Of a DNA stretch of 64,000 bases, positions 8,791 through 19,640 are shown piece by piece. The notes beneath the pieces are model-generated. The model ran no database searches. It had not been told where the DNA came from and worked only from the letters and a program-made list of their open reading frames with translations. Location of the stretch: the NCBI GenBank assembly GCA_963807305.1, contig CAWEBN010000019.1:1-64000 (forward strand). The letters are read 5' to 3'. A program made the translations under genes and the position numbers. The first letter of the stretch is position 1, and each line of letters begins with the position of its first letter. The stretch comes from JAOPZW01 sp963807305. GTDB taxonomy: Bacteria; Actinomycetota; Thermoleophilia; Solirubrobacterales; Solirubrobacteraceae.

Positions 8791-9263
8791 TCCAGGCGAC
8801 GGAATCGATCCGGCGGTCGGTCGTGGTCCCGGTCCCGCGCGAGCGGGCGTTCGAGGTCTTCACGGGCGGCATGACCGGCTGGTGGCCGAGCGACCACCAC
8901 ATCGGCAGCGCGCCGATCGAGCAGATCGTCATCGAGCCGCGCGAGGGTGGACGCTGGTACACGCGCCACACCGACGGCAGCGAGACGTCCACCGGCTACG
9001 TCGCTGCCTGGGAACCGCCCGAGCGCGTCGTCGTGACCTGGCAGATCAGCGCCGAGTGGAAGTACGACCCCTCGCTCGTGACGACCGTCGAGGTGCGCTT
9101 CGTGGCCGAGGGCCCCGATCGCACGCGCGTCGAGCTCGAGCACCGCGACCTCGACCGCTTCGGCCCCGACGCGGAGCGCATGCACGAGACCTTCAGCGCG
9201 CCCGGCGCCTGGGACGCCACGCTGGCCGCCTTCGCCGCCGGCGCCGAGAGCGCCGCGCCGTGA
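8787..9263 (+). CDS. SRPBCC / AHSA1-family protein
   Basis: This 158-residue protein has the SRPBCC (Bet v1-like) hydrophobic-cavity fold. It begins with RRSVVVPVPRERAFEVFT, continues with the W-W-P turn, then GGRWYTRHTDGSETSTGYV and a central strand (ERVVVTWQIS), and ends in a long helix with MHETFSAPGAW. These are typical of AHSA1-type proteins controlled by a linked ArsR regulator. It may bind a hydrophobic ligand, but the ligand is unknown. Both ends overlap neighbouring genes by 4 bp. Confidence 0.88.
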   Translation: MIQATESIRRSVVVPVPRERAFEVFTGGMTGWWPSDHHIGSAPIEQIVIEPREGGRWYTRHTDGSETSTGYVAAWEPPERVVVTWQISAEWKYDPSLVTTVEVRFVAEGPDRTRVELEHRDLDRFGPDAERMHETFSAPGAWDATLAAFAAGAESAAP

Positions 9264-9538
9264 AGTACGTGCTGCTCTACGAGTCCGCCGACGACGTGGG
9301 CAGCCGGGCGCCGGCGCACTTCCCCGCCCACCACGCGCGGCTGAAGGAGTTCCACGCCCGCGGGGAGATCCTGATGGTCGGGACCTTCGGCGACCCGCAG
9401 GAGCAGGGCTCGATGGGCATCTTCCCGACGCGTGCCGCGGCGGAGGCCTTCGTCGACGGCGACCCGTTCGTGCTCAACGGCGTCGTGCGCGGCTGGGAGA
9501 TCCGGGAGTGGAACGAGATCCTCGCGCCCGACGGCTGA
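9260..9538 (+). CDS. YCII-related (YciI-like) protein
   Basis: This 92-residue ferredoxin-like alpha/beta protein starts VKYVLLYESADD and contains HFPAHHARLKEFHARGEILMVG and the D-P-F segment (FVDGDPFVLNGVV). His and Asp at these places are the putative active-site pair of YciI-like proteins. It starts with GTG overlapping the SRPBCC stop codon (GTGA). It is the third gene of a tightly coupled operon. The function of the family is not established. Confidence 0.85.
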   Translation: MKYVLLYESADDVGSRAPAHFPAHHARLKEFHARGEILMVGTFGDPQEQGSMGIFPTRAAAEAFVDGDPFVLNGVVRGWEIREWNEILAPDG

Positions 9539-9539
9539 G

Positions 9540-10580
9540 CTACGCGCGCCGGTCGAGCATGTAGGGCACGAGCGCGCGGACGAAGTCGCGGTCGGGGCTC
9601 GGGGCGGCGGACGCGAAGGCCTCCTCGAAGGTGTCGAGCGCGGCGCCGGCGATGCCGTGTGCGTACTCGGCCGCGAAGGCGATGCTCCCGTAGGCGTCGA
9701 GGAGCTGACGGACCTCCGCCACCATGGCGGCGGTGCGCTGCGCGCGCTCGAGGCCCAGGTAGCGAGCGAGGACGTCGCGATCGGTCCCCCGCGCGTTGCG
9801 CAGCAGGTGGATGAGCGGCAGCGTCCGCTTGCCCTCGAAGAGGTCGCCGTCGATCTCCTTGCCGTACTCGCGCTCGCTGCCGAGCAGGTTGAGCAGGTCG
9901 TCCTGGATCTGGAAGGCCGCGCCCAGGTGGAAGCCGAAGCGCACCATGGGCCGCAGGTCGGCGGCGCCCGCCGAGCCGATCAGCGCGCCGACACGCAGCG
10001 GGTGCACCGTGGTGTACCAGCACGTCTTGTGCATGATCAGGTCGAGGTAGTCCTCGGGCTCGAGCGTCTCGACGCCGTCGCGCCGCCAGCCGAGCTCGGT
10101 GGCCTGGCCCTCGAGCGTCCGCAGGGCCATGGCGTCGAACTCCGAGAGCACGCGCTCGGCGAGGTCGGCGTCCATGCGACTCGCGTGGCGGCGCAGAACC
10201 TGGTTGGAGAGCACGGCGAGCGCGTCGCCGGCGTTGAGCGCGAGCCCGAGGCCGTACTCGGCGGCGAGCGTCGGGCGCCCGCGGCGGCGCTCGCTGCCGT
10301 CGACGATGTCGTCGTGGACGAGGAAGGCGTTGTGCAACAGCTCGATGGCCACGGCGACGGGCACGACGTCCGCGTCGCTGCCGCCGAAGGCCCGGCTTGT
10401 CGCCACGCACAGCGCCGGCCGCAGCGCCTTCCCCGGGCGGCTCGGGTAGTCGCGCGCGACGCGATAGAGCCAGCGGTGCGGCTCCCCGTCGGGGATGGCG
10501 TCGAGCATCGCGCGGCGCACGACGCGGTTGACGTCGTCGGAGTAGGCCTGGACGAGGTCGGCCTCGTCCGCGGTCAGCAC
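9540..10580 (-). CDS. polyprenyl diphosphate synthase (trans-isoprenyl)
   Basis: This 346-residue enzyme condenses isopentenyl diphosphate with an allylic diphosphate. The first aspartate motif is HDDIVD (D90-D91-x-x-D94), preceded by GKALRPAL, which binds IPP. The second motif is QIQDDLLN (D227-D228-x-x-N231), with Asn in the last position rather than Asp. The chain-length region before the first motif (AIELLHNAFLV) has small residues that allow a long product, so GGPP or longer is plausible. The GTG start overlaps the stop of the upstream gene at 10574. It is divergent from a cluster with a cyclase and an FAD protein. Confidence 0.9.
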   Translation of the reverse strand: MLTADEADLVQAYSDDVNRVVRRAMLDAIPDGEPHRWLYRVARDYPSRPGKALRPALCVATSRAFGGSDADVVPVAVAIELLHNAFLVHDDIVDGSERRRGRPTLAAEYGLGLALNAGDALAVLSNQVLRRHASRMDADLAERVLSEFDAMALRTLEGQATELGWRRDGVETLEPEDYLDLIMHKTCWYTTVHPLRVGALIGSAGAADLRPMVRFGFHLGAAFQIQDDLLNLLGSEREYGKEIDGDLFEGKRTLPLIHLLRNARGTDRDVLARYLGLERAQRTAAMVAEVRQLLDAYGSIAFAAEYAHGIAGAALDTFEEAFASAAPSPDRDFVRALVPYMLDRRA

Positions 10581-11203
10581 GGCTCGACCACGACCTCGAG
10601 CGGTAGCCACAGCCTGGGCGCGCCCTGGGCTTGGATGGTGCCGCGGTAGGTCCCCGGTCGCAGCGGTCCGGCCGCCGCCAGCGAGACGACCACGGCGCGG
10701 CTCGACCGGGCCGGGAGCGGGTCCACCTCGCGCGGCTCGAAGCCGACCTCGGCCCCGTCGAGCACGGCGCCGTCGGCGTCGCTGAGCGGACCGCAGCGCG
10801 GGGCCAGCGGGCCGACCGCGGTGAACGTCCCGTTGTGCAGCCACACCTCGGTGGCCTCGCCCGCGCCGGTCTCGTCGACCGCGAGGCGCACCTGCGGCCC
10901 GGCCCCGTTGGCGTCGATGGCGACCGTCAGCGCGCCGGGCTCGCCGGGCGTGGCCATCGCGGCCAGCGTCCGCTGCAGCAGATCCGTCCACGCCTCGACC
11001 AGGGCGCCGACGCCTCCGGTCGACGAGGGCGGCCGCGTACCGGGCGCCTCCGGCTCGGAGCGCAGGATGCGCTCGAGCAGGTCGCCCGCCGCGCGCAGGC
11101 CTTCGGCCTGGATGTCGGCGACCGCGCGCATGCCGGCCACGGGATCGAACGCCGGCCGCGAGCGCTTCGGATCAGGCCCGCCGTTGTCCTGCGCCTCGCC
11201 CAT
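10574..11203 (-). CDS. unknown protein: amphipathic helical region plus C-terminal beta-sandwich
   Basis: I do not recognise this 209-residue protein. Residues about 15-45 and 65-90 are amphipathic helices (MRAVADIQAEGLRAAGDLL; GALVEAWTDLLQRTLAAM) reminiscent of phasins. The second half is beta-rich and ends PGTYRGTIQAQG followed by LPLEVVVEP, like an Ig-type sandwich. A similar last strand pair (PGLYVGSVTATL, then RVLLPVQ) closes the protein encoded at 12688-13200. There is no signal peptide. The start MGEAQDN is chosen for GAGGGG just upstream. It overlaps the polyprenyl synthase gene by 7 bp, so the two are co-translated. Confidence 0.6.
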   Translation of the reverse strand: MGEAQDNGGPDPKRSRPAFDPVAGMRAVADIQAEGLRAAGDLLERILRSEPEAPGTRPPSSTGGVGALVEAWTDLLQRTLAAMATPGEPGALTVAIDANGAGPQVRLAVDETGAGEATEVWLHNGTFTAVGPLAPRCGPLSDADGAVLDGAEVGFEPREVDPLPARSSRAVVVSLAAAGPLRPGTYRGTIQAQGAPRLWLPLEVVVEPC

Positions 11204-11274
11204 CAGTCCCCTCGCCAATCGTTCCCTCAGTGCCTCATGTCCGGCGTAGAGTACGCGCACCGAGAGGAGTGGAT

Positions 11275-12684
11275 ATGGGCGAGATCACCGACCTCATCGG
11301 GATCTACGGGGCGATCGAGGCTGCAGTAATCAGCGATGCTGAGCGGCGTACCGCCGTCGCGCAGGTCCTCCCCATCTACGGCGACGAGGCCGGCAACGAC
11401 GTCAACGACCTCAAGTGGTTCGAGCAGCTCGAGGCGTGGACCAACGAGAAGAGCGGCGCCCCGCCCGGCACGCACCCGTTCCCGTCCGTCGATGCGGCGC
11501 TGCGAGACCTCTCCAAGATCCCGCCGGTCGGGCGCATGCGCGCGCGGCGGATGATGGCGATCGCCGCGCTCGCCCGGGCAATCCCCGCCTATCGCGACCG
11601 CTCCAAGAACAAGGGGAAGCTCGCACAACGCGCCCTGCGTGTCGAGGGGCTCGTCGAGGACGCCGACAGGTCCGCATCACTGCACGAGCTGCTCACCGAC
11701 GACTCCCAGGACGCCGTCCTCTCGGCCGATCAGTGGTGGGACGAACACGTGGTGCCGGGCGCCGCCGCACTCATCGGCGAGAAGCCGGCGTTCATCGGCC
11801 ACAGGCCCTGCACCTCCGGCCTGGTCAGGGTTCCGGTGGCCGTGCCGGGCCAGGGGAACGTCCTCGCCACGGCGCTGAGGACGGAGTTCGAGACCGACGC
11901 CGTCGACTTCGACCGCGCCGTCAGGTTCCTCGACCCGTCCAACTGGCCGGGGTGCAACGGCTTCTGGTGCGAGATGTCCCTCGTCGAGACCATGGCGTCG
12001 GGTGCGCGCCACTTCCACGAGGTCGTGAGCCTCGACTGTCCCCACAAGCAGAACAGCTGGACGATCTCGGCCGAGCTCGCGTTCACCCATGGGACGTTCT
12101 CCAACCCGCGCGTCGCGGCGACGGAGTACCACCTGGTGGCGCCGCACCCGCTGGCGAACGACGACGTGCTCGTCGACGCGGGAGTGCTCACCGTCGAGGA
12201 GCTCGCCGCCCCGACCCGGCTGAGGATCACGACGACCAAGCGGGTCTACTTCACGAAGGCGTTCCCGGGCCCGGGGCTGTCGATCTTCATGTGCCTCATC
12301 GGCTACGCAACCGTTGCCGAGGACTTCGTCTTCACCTGTGCCATCGACCCATCCAAGTCGGGCTCCGAGTTCAACCCGCGGCCGAAGAAGCCGAAGACGT
12401 TCCCACCTCACGGCGCTCAGCCCCAGCCGCCGCTCGGCCCGGTGATCAAGGAGTTCGCCGACGAGGTCGCCGCCACGACCAAGGCGTGCCTCGACGACCT
12501 GGCGGCGATGGCCCAGCGGACCGCCGCCAAGATCGACAACGAGGACTACCGCGCCGACGACCTGGTGCAGGACGCGGCCGGCCTCTGGGTCAAGACGCTG
12601 CGGGAGAGTGCGGCGGCCATCGAGCTCGGCGCTCGCAGCGCGAGGGCGGCCGGCGCGCGCGCCAGGAAGCCTCCGGAGGCCTGA
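11275..12684 (+). CDS. unknown 469-residue protein with a C-terminal ID-x3-Y-x-ADD helical module
   Basis: I do not recognise this protein. The first 140 residues are helical. The centre (about 200-370) is beta-rich with a conserved-looking core (DPSNWPGCNGFWCEMSLVE; TKRVYFTKAFPGPGLSIFM) that could be a START/SRPBCC-like lipid-binding fold; this is a guess from pattern only. A proline-rich linker leads to a helical tail with I420-D421-x3-Y425-x-A427-D428-D429. The same spacing recurs in the next gene product (I34-D35-x3-Y39-x-A41-D42-D43). The ATG follows AGGAG. It is first of four plus-strand genes, divergent from the polyprenyl synthase pair. Confidence 0.6.
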   Translation: MGEITDLIGIYGAIEAAVISDAERRTAVAQVLPIYGDEAGNDVNDLKWFEQLEAWTNEKSGAPPGTHPFPSVDAALRDLSKIPPVGRMRARRMMAIAALARAIPAYRDRSKNKGKLAQRALRVEGLVEDADRSASLHELLTDDSQDAVLSADQWWDEHVVPGAAALIGEKPAFIGHRPCTSGLVRVPVAVPGQGNVLATALRTEFETDAVDFDRAVRFLDPSNWPGCNGFWCEMSLVETMASGARHFHEVVSLDCPHKQNSWTISAELAFTHGTFSNPRVAATEYHLVAPHPLANDDVLVDAGVLTVEELAAPTRLRITTTKRVYFTKAFPGPGLSIFMCLIGYATVAEDFVFTCAIDPSKSGSEFNPRPKKPKTFPPHGAQPQPPLGPVIKEFADEVAATTKACLDDLAAMAQRTAAKIDNEDYRADDLVQDAAGLWVKTLRESAAAIELGARSARAAGARARKPPEA

Positions 12685-12687
12685 GGG

Positions 12688-13200
12688 ATGTCGACTCCCC
12701 TGGGCGACGTCGCCGCGGAGTTCGCAGCGCTCGCGTCATCGCTCGTGGACCGCTGGACCGAGCGCCTGGCGACCACCGCCACCAACATCGACGACGGCCA
12801 GTACACGGCCGACGACGCGGCGGACGATCTCGCGGCCACCACGTCGCTGGCCGTGCAGACCGGGCTGCAGCTGGTCTCGGGCGTGATCGATGCGATCGCG
12901 ATCCTCGCGCCCCAGAAGCCGGTCGACGCGAGCACGCCGCTGCTCGAGAGCCCGCTGGCCGGTGCGGCGCTGAGCATCGAGGCCCCGTTCGTCAACCTCG
13001 ACGCGTCGGGTGCCCTCTTTCCGAGCCAGATCACGATCCAACCCCGGCAGCTCGCGGCCCAGGAGATCCATTTCCAGCTCTCCGCGCCCGCCCAGAGCTG
13101 CGAGCCCGGGCTCTACGTCGGGTCAGTGACGGCCACGCTGGCGGTGCCCGGCTCCCCGCCGCAGGTCAGGTCGACACGCGTCCTGCTGCCCGTGCAATGA
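12688..13200 (+). CDS. unknown protein: ID-x3-Y-x-ADD helical module plus beta-sandwich
   Basis: This 170-residue protein has two parts. Residues 1-75 are helical and carry I34-D35-x3-Y39-x-A41-D42-D43-x3-D47, aligning without gaps to the tail of the preceding protein. Residues 95-170 are beta-rich and end PGLYVGSVTATL and RVLLPVQ, like the end of the protein encoded at 10574-11203. It therefore looks like a hybrid of its two neighbours. There is no signal peptide. It starts 3 bp after the upstream stop and its own stop overlaps the cyclase start (ATGA). Confidence 0.62.
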   Translation: MSTPLGDVAAEFAALASSLVDRWTERLATTATNIDDGQYTADDAADDLAATTSLAVQTGLQLVSGVIDAIAILAPQKPVDASTPLLESPLAGAALSIEAPFVNLDASGALFPSQITIQPRQLAAQEIHFQLSAPAQSCEPGLYVGSVTATLAVPGSPPQVRSTRVLLPVQ

Positions 13201-16200
13201 GCGAGGACCCGCGGGTGGGCGGCGACGAGCTCAGCGCCCGCGTCGGAGAGCTGCGCCGGCTCACGATCATGTTCTGCGACGTCGTCGGCTCGACCGAGCT
13301 GTCCGGTCGCCTCGAGCCCGAGACGTACCGCGAGCTCATGCGCGGCTACCGCGCGGCGTGCCGGGACGTGATCGAAACCCGCTTCGAAGGCCACATCGTG
13401 CAGCTCAAGGGCGACGGGACGCTGTCGACCTTCGGCTTCCCCGTGGCCCACGAGAACGATGCCGAGCGCGCGGTGAGGGCGGGGCTCGCGCTGGTGCGGG
13501 CCGTGCGCGCGCTGACCTCCGGCGCCGGCGAGTCGCTCGACGTCCGCGTCGCCGTGCATCACGGCCCGGTCTACCTCGACCTGCACGAGGACGACATCTA
13601 CGGCCTCGCGGCCAACGTCGGGGCGCGGCTGCACTCGCTCGCCGATCCGGGGACGGTCGTCGTCTCCGACGAGGTCAGGCAACTGGTCGACGGCCACTTC
13701 GAGATCGAGGCCGCCGCGCCGCAGGAGGTCAAGGGGGTCGCCGATCCGCTGCAGCCGTTCGTGGTCGTCGGCGAGCGCTCGGTCCCGGCCCGCCGCGCCT
13801 GGTCGGCGCGCATGGTCGACCGCGAGGCCGAGCTCGGGCAGCTGCGGGCGGCATGGGCGCGGGCGTCCACCGACGACGCCGATCGCGCGACGGGCGTCCT
13901 CGTCCACGGCGAGGCAGGCGTCGGCAAGTCGCGCCTCGTGGCCATGCTGGCCGACGAGGCCCGCGCCGAGGGCGCGCGCGTCGTGACGCTGCACGGCTCG
14001 CCGTTCCACCTCGACGCGGGCCTGCACCCGATCCGCCGGCTCGTCGAGGCCCGCTGTGGCATCGCCGATGACGCCGGCGCGGCCGAGCGCCTCGAGTACC
14101 TGACCAGCGAGCTCGCCATCCTTGAGCTGGAGCCGTCCGAGATGGTCCCCCTGATGGCGCCGGTCCTCGGCATCGACCCGAGCGCCGGCTACGAGCAGGC
14201 CCCCACCGAGGGTCGCAAGCTCGAGGAGCAGGTCACCGAGGCGGTGCTCGACTACGTCATCGCGTGCGCGGAGGACCAGCCCGCGATCGTCATGGCCGAG
14301 AACGTGCACTGGTTCGACGACGCCACGCGGGCACTGCTGGCCGACCTGGTGCGGACCGGGCCCGGGCGGATGCTCGTCCTCGGGACCTCGCGCAACCCGG
14401 AGGCAGGGCTCTGGGAAGCCGTCGAGCTTCAGCCGTTGACGTCCGACTGGTGCATGGCGCTCATCGACGCGCTCGGCGGCGACCTCACCGAGCAGGCTCG
14501 CGCGGACCTCGCCGCGCGCAGCGGCGGGATCCCGTTGTACCTCGAGGAGCTGGTCCGCGCGGGCGAGCTTGGCGCCCCGGCCGGGGTCCGCGGCATCGCG
14601 CCGATGCCCGGATCGGTCCCCGAGGCGCTCTATGAGCCGCTCGTCGCCCGCCTCTACGCCACGCCGGCGGCCCTGCCGGTCGCGGCGACCGCGGCCGCGG
14701 CGGGTCAGCAGGTCGATCGCGCGCTGCTGGCCGCCGCGATGTCGATCGGGTCCGACGAGCTCGACGCGACGTTGGCCGCGCTCGTCGAGGGCCAGATCCT
14801 CGAGTCGGTGGCGGGCGGGCGCTACCGGTTCCGCCACGAGTTGCTGCGCGAGGTCGCCTACGAGCTGCAACCTCCCTCGTGGCGCCGCAAGGTCCACGAT
14901 CGCCTGTGCGATCTCCTCGCCACCGACGACCCTGCCGACTGGTACGTGCTCGCCTCGCACTACGAGCGCGCGGAACGTCACCACGAGGCCGCCGCCGCCT
15001 ACCAGCAGACGGCGGAGTGGGCCCGCCGGCGCGGTGCGCTGGACGAAGCCCGGGCCCACCTCAAGCGGGCGATCGACCTGGTGGTCCCGCTGGCGAGCGA
15101 TGCGGCGCGCGACCATCGCGAGGTGGAGCTGCGCCTGCGCCGCGGGTTCCTGGCGATGGCGATCGAGGGCGCCGCCAGCGAGGAGGCCTCCCAGGACTTC
15201 GACCGCTGCCTCGAGCTGGCCGCGGCCGACCCGGCCAGCGACGACATGTTCAGCACGCTGATCTCGCTCTGGCCGCACTACGTCTCTCGCGCCGAGCTCG
15301 ACCGCGCCCGCGACGTCACGGCCACCCTGCGGGCCTCGCTGGAGGGCAAGCGCGCCGCCTTCCGCCCCCACAATCGCGGCGCGTTCGGGATTCTCGACTG
15401 GTTCTCAGGCGACTTCGCCGGCGCGGTCGACGGGCTCTCCGGCTTCGACCACGACGGGCCCGAGGCGAGCGAGGACGAGGTCGTCGCCGCCGCCTGGTTC
15501 GTGCCCAACGACCCGACGGTCGGGATGCTCGTGCACCGCGCGCTGGCCCGGTTCATGTTCGCCGACGTGGCCGGGGCGCAGGTGAGCCTGGCCCGGGCCC
15601 ACACGCTCGCGGCGACGCTCGACTTCCCGCAGGGCCCGTGGAGCGCCGCCTACGCGGCGTGGCTGGGCTCGTGGATGCGGATCGAGGCCGGCCGCCTCGA
15701 CCTCGCGGAAGCGGCGGTGGCCGATCTGAGCGCGTCGAGCGTCCGGCACGGGTTCGACGCGTGGGAGCTCATCGCCGACACGCAGACCGCGGTGCTCGAG
15801 GCCATCGCCGCGCTGCGGTCGGGGGTGGCGGACGCGGCCGAGCTGACCGGGCACGCCGACGCCGTCGCCGGTCACATCGAGGTCTGGCAGATGCTCGAGC
15901 TGCGCATCTTCCTTCCCTTCTACCTCACGACGGCAGGCGCGCTGCTGGCAGCGGCGGGCGACCCCGGCGGGGCGCGGCAGCGCTACGAGGAGTCCCTCCA
16001 GCTGGCCGCCGAGACCGGCATGCGCTTCTACGACGCCGAGACGATGCGGCGCGTGGCCCACCTCGCGCCCGACCGCGACGCCGTGGTCGCGCAGCTGCGC
16101 ACCGCCCTCGAGCTCGCCCGCGTCCAGACGGCGCGCCCCTTCGAGCTGCGGATCACGCTCGACCTCCACGACCTCCTCGGCGCGGAGGCGCGCCCGCTGC

Positions 16201-16286
16201 TCGAGCGCGCGATCGCCGCCTTCGACGCACGCGACGCGACCAGCGAGCTCGACGAGGCGCGCGCTCGCCTGCTGATACCGCGGTGA
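13197..16286 (+). CDS. class III adenylate/guanylate cyclase fused to an AAA/TPR ATPase
   Basis: The 1029-residue protein begins with a class III cyclase domain (about 20-195). Metal-binding Asp28 is in MFCDVVGST and Asp73 in LKGDGTLSTFG, and the catalytic Asn/Arg pair is in GLAANVGARLHSL, so it should be active. An AAA/NTPase domain follows with Walker A at 238-246 (GEAGVGKSR). The rest is helical repeats of TPR type (for example EAAAAYQQTAEWARRRGALDEA). This layout matches cytosolic cyclase-ATPase signalling proteins of actinobacteria. It overlaps both neighbours (ATGA and GTGA), which ties a cAMP-type signal to the cluster. Confidence 0.87.
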   Translation: MSEDPRVGGDELSARVGELRRLTIMFCDVVGSTELSGRLEPETYRELMRGYRAACRDVIETRFEGHIVQLKGDGTLSTFGFPVAHENDAERAVRAGLALVRAVRALTSGAGESLDVRVAVHHGPVYLDLHEDDIYGLAANVGARLHSLADPGTVVVSDEVRQLVDGHFEIEAAAPQEVKGVADPLQPFVVVGERSVPARRAWSARMVDREAELGQLRAAWARASTDDADRATGVLVHGEAGVGKSRLVAMLADEARAEGARVVTLHGSPFHLDAGLHPIRRLVEARCGIADDAGAAERLEYLTSELAILELEPSEMVPLMAPVLGIDPSAGYEQAPTEGRKLEEQVTEAVLDYVIACAEDQPAIVMAENVHWFDDATRALLADLVRTGPGRMLVLGTSRNPEAGLWEAVELQPLTSDWCMALIDALGGDLTEQARADLAARSGGIPLYLEELVRAGELGAPAGVRGIAPMPGSVPEALYEPLVARLYATPAALPVAATAAAAGQQVDRALLAAAMSIGSDELDATLAALVEGQILESVAGGRYRFRHELLREVAYELQPPSWRRKVHDRLCDLLATDDPADWYVLASHYERAERHHEAAAAYQQTAEWARRRGALDEARAHLKRAIDLVVPLASDAARDHREVELRLRRGFLAMAIEGAASEEASQDFDRCLELAAADPASDDMFSTLISLWPHYVSRAELDRARDVTATLRASLEGKRAAFRPHNRGAFGILDWFSGDFAGAVDGLSGFDHDGPEASEDEVVAAAWFVPNDPTVGMLVHRALARFMFADVAGAQVSLARAHTLAATLDFPQGPWSAAYAAWLGSWMRIEAGRLDLAEAAVADLSASSVRHGFDAWELIADTQTAVLEAIAALRSGVADAAELTGHADAVAGHIEVWQMLELRIFLPFYLTTAGALLAAAGDPGGARQRYEESLQLAAETGMRFYDAETMRRVAHLAPDRDAVVAQLRTALELARVQTARPFELRITLDLHDLLGAEARPLLERAIAAFDARDATSELDEARARLLIPR

Positions 16287-18377
16287 GCGGGCGCCCGACC
16301 CGCGTCGCCGTCCTCGGCGGCGGCATGGCCGGCCTGACGGCAGCATGGCGCCTCAGCGAGGCGGGCTGGCGCGACGAGCTGGAGTCGATCACGGTGTACC
16401 AGCGCGGATGGCGGCTCGGCGGCAAGGGGGCCAGCAGCCGCGGCCCGAACGGCAGGGTCGAGGAGCACGGCCTGCACCTGTGGCTGGGCTACTACGAGAA
16501 CGCCTTCCGCCTCCTGCGCGAGTGCTACGCCGAGCTCGATCGCCCGCACACCGATCCGGAGGCGCCCATCCAGACCTGGCGCGACGCGTTCTTCCCCGCC
16601 GCCACGGTGGGGCTCGAGGACCGCCGCGCGGACGGCTGGCACCACTGGCTCGGCCAGTTCACGCCGAACGACCTGCTCCCGGGGGAGCCCGACGGCACGA
16701 GGCGCGAGCTCACGCTCGGCGACGTCCTGCGCCGAGCGCTCCAGCTGATCGTGGACTTCCTCGACTCGCTGCCCGACGACGCGACCGCGTCGGGCGCGGT
16801 GTCCCTCACCGCCTGCGCCGAGGCGCCCGCCGGCCCGAGCCCGCTCGTCAACGGCGTACGCGTCACGGTGCTGGCCGCCATCCTCGAGGCGGCGACCCTG
16901 GCGCGGGGCGCGCTCGACCGCTCCGGCGTGGCGTCCTCGGTGCGGGCGCTCGACCGGGCGCTCGCCGCGGCGGCGGAGGCGATCGCGGGCCTGGTCGAGG
17001 GCGACGCCGACCTGCGCCGCACGTGGCACCTCGTCGCGGTCATGACCGCGGTGGCGCGCGGGATGCTGGCCGACGGCATCGTGTCGGGCAGCCGCGGCTT
17101 CCGCGCGCTGAACGACGAGGACTTCCTCGACTGGATCGCGCGCCACGGCGCGCCGCCCGAGGTCGCCGACTTCCCCTTCATCCGCGGGCTCTACGACCTG
17201 GTCTTCGCCGAGGGCGGCGCCGCGCGATCGCGGCGCGGGGTGAGCGCCGGGGTGGCGGTCTTCCTCAGCACGAAGATGTTCTTCGAGTACCGCGGCGCGA
17301 TCTTCTGGAAGATGGCGGCGGGCATGGGCGACGTCGTCTTCGCCCCGCTCTACCAGGCGCTGCGCGCCCGTGGCGTGCGCTTCGAGCTCTTCCACCGCGT
17401 CGACGGGCTGCACCTCTCGAGCGACCGCGCGCGCATCGAGGCCATCACCGTCGGGCGCCAGGCGCGCGTGGCGCCCGGGCTCGAGGCCTACGAGCCGCTG
17501 GCGCGCTTCGGTGGGCTGCCCGGGTTCCCGTCGACCCCGCTCGAGGAACGGCTCGACGCGCCGCCGGGCGTCGAGCACGCGCCGTTCGAGTCGCACTTCT
17601 GCGACTGGCCCGACGCCGAGACGCGCGTCCTGCGCGACGGCGAGGACTTCGACGCGATCGTCTTCGCCATCCCGGTCGGCATGGCTCCGATCGTCTGCGG
17701 TGAGCTCATCGACGATCGCCGCGAGTGGCGCGCGATGGTCGAGCACGTGACGACGACCGCCACCCAGGCGCTGCAGCTGTGGCTGCGCGACGACGAGCCG
17801 GCGCTCGGCTGGCCCGATCCGGGCGCCACCGTGAGCGCGTACGAGTCGCCGTTCAACACGTGGGCGTCGATGCCGCAGCTCATCGAGGTCGAGCAATGGC
17901 CCGCCCACGACCGGCCCGGATCGATCGCGTACTTCTGTGGGGCGCTCGCGGCGGCGTGGCCGCCCGACGCGCCGCCCGAGGCCTACCTCGCCGGGCACCG
18001 CGAGCGCGTGCGGGCCAATGCCGTCGAGCTGGTCGAGCGCCACCTGGAGCACCTGCTGCCCGGCGCGTCGGCGAAGGGCTCGTTCCGCTGGGACCTGCTG
18101 TGCGGGCGCAACGGGCACCGCGGGCGCCGCGCGATCGACACCCAGCTGCTCCTCGCCAACGTCGATCCCTCCGACCGTTACGTGCAGTGCGCGCCGGGCA
18201 GCGACGCCCACCGGCTGCGCGCCGACGAGAGCGGATACGACAACCTCGTCCTCGCCGGCGACTGGACCGACAACGGCCTGAACGCCGGCTGCATCGAGGC
18301 GGCGGTCGTCTCCGGCCTGCAGGCCGCCAACGCGGTCCTCGGCCGCTCGCGCGGCTACCGGATCGCCGGCACGTGGC

Positions 18378-18385
<8 letters not shown>
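16283..18385 (+). CDS. FAD-dependent desaturase/amine-oxidase-like flavoprotein
   Basis: This 700-residue enzyme starts with a dinucleotide fold, VAVLGGGMAGLTAAWRL (G12-x-G14-x2-G17), then a second FAD motif (YQRGWRLGGKGASSRG). It ends with the C-terminal FAD clamp (NLVLAGDWTDNGLNAGCIEAA), as in phytoene desaturases and related amine-oxidase-fold enzymes. It is about 200 residues longer than CrtI, with an extra helical insertion around 150-300. Next to a polyprenyl synthase, a lipid or isoprenoid substrate is likely but unproven. The GTG start overlaps the cyclase stop. It converges on the sigma-factor gene with an 8-bp overlap. Confidence 0.78.

Positions 18386-19636
<1,251 letters not shown>

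Positions 19637-19640
<4 letters not shown>

Noticed and set aside
11415..13196. Long plus-strand open frame running into the cyclase gene
   Set aside because: Arg/Ala/Pro-rich out-of-frame shadow of the two unknown genes; the cyclase starts at 13197 where homology and coupling begin.
14879..16282. Open frame extending the FAD protein upstream
   Set aside because: Shadow of the cyclase C-terminus; the FAD fold starts right after the GTG at 16283.
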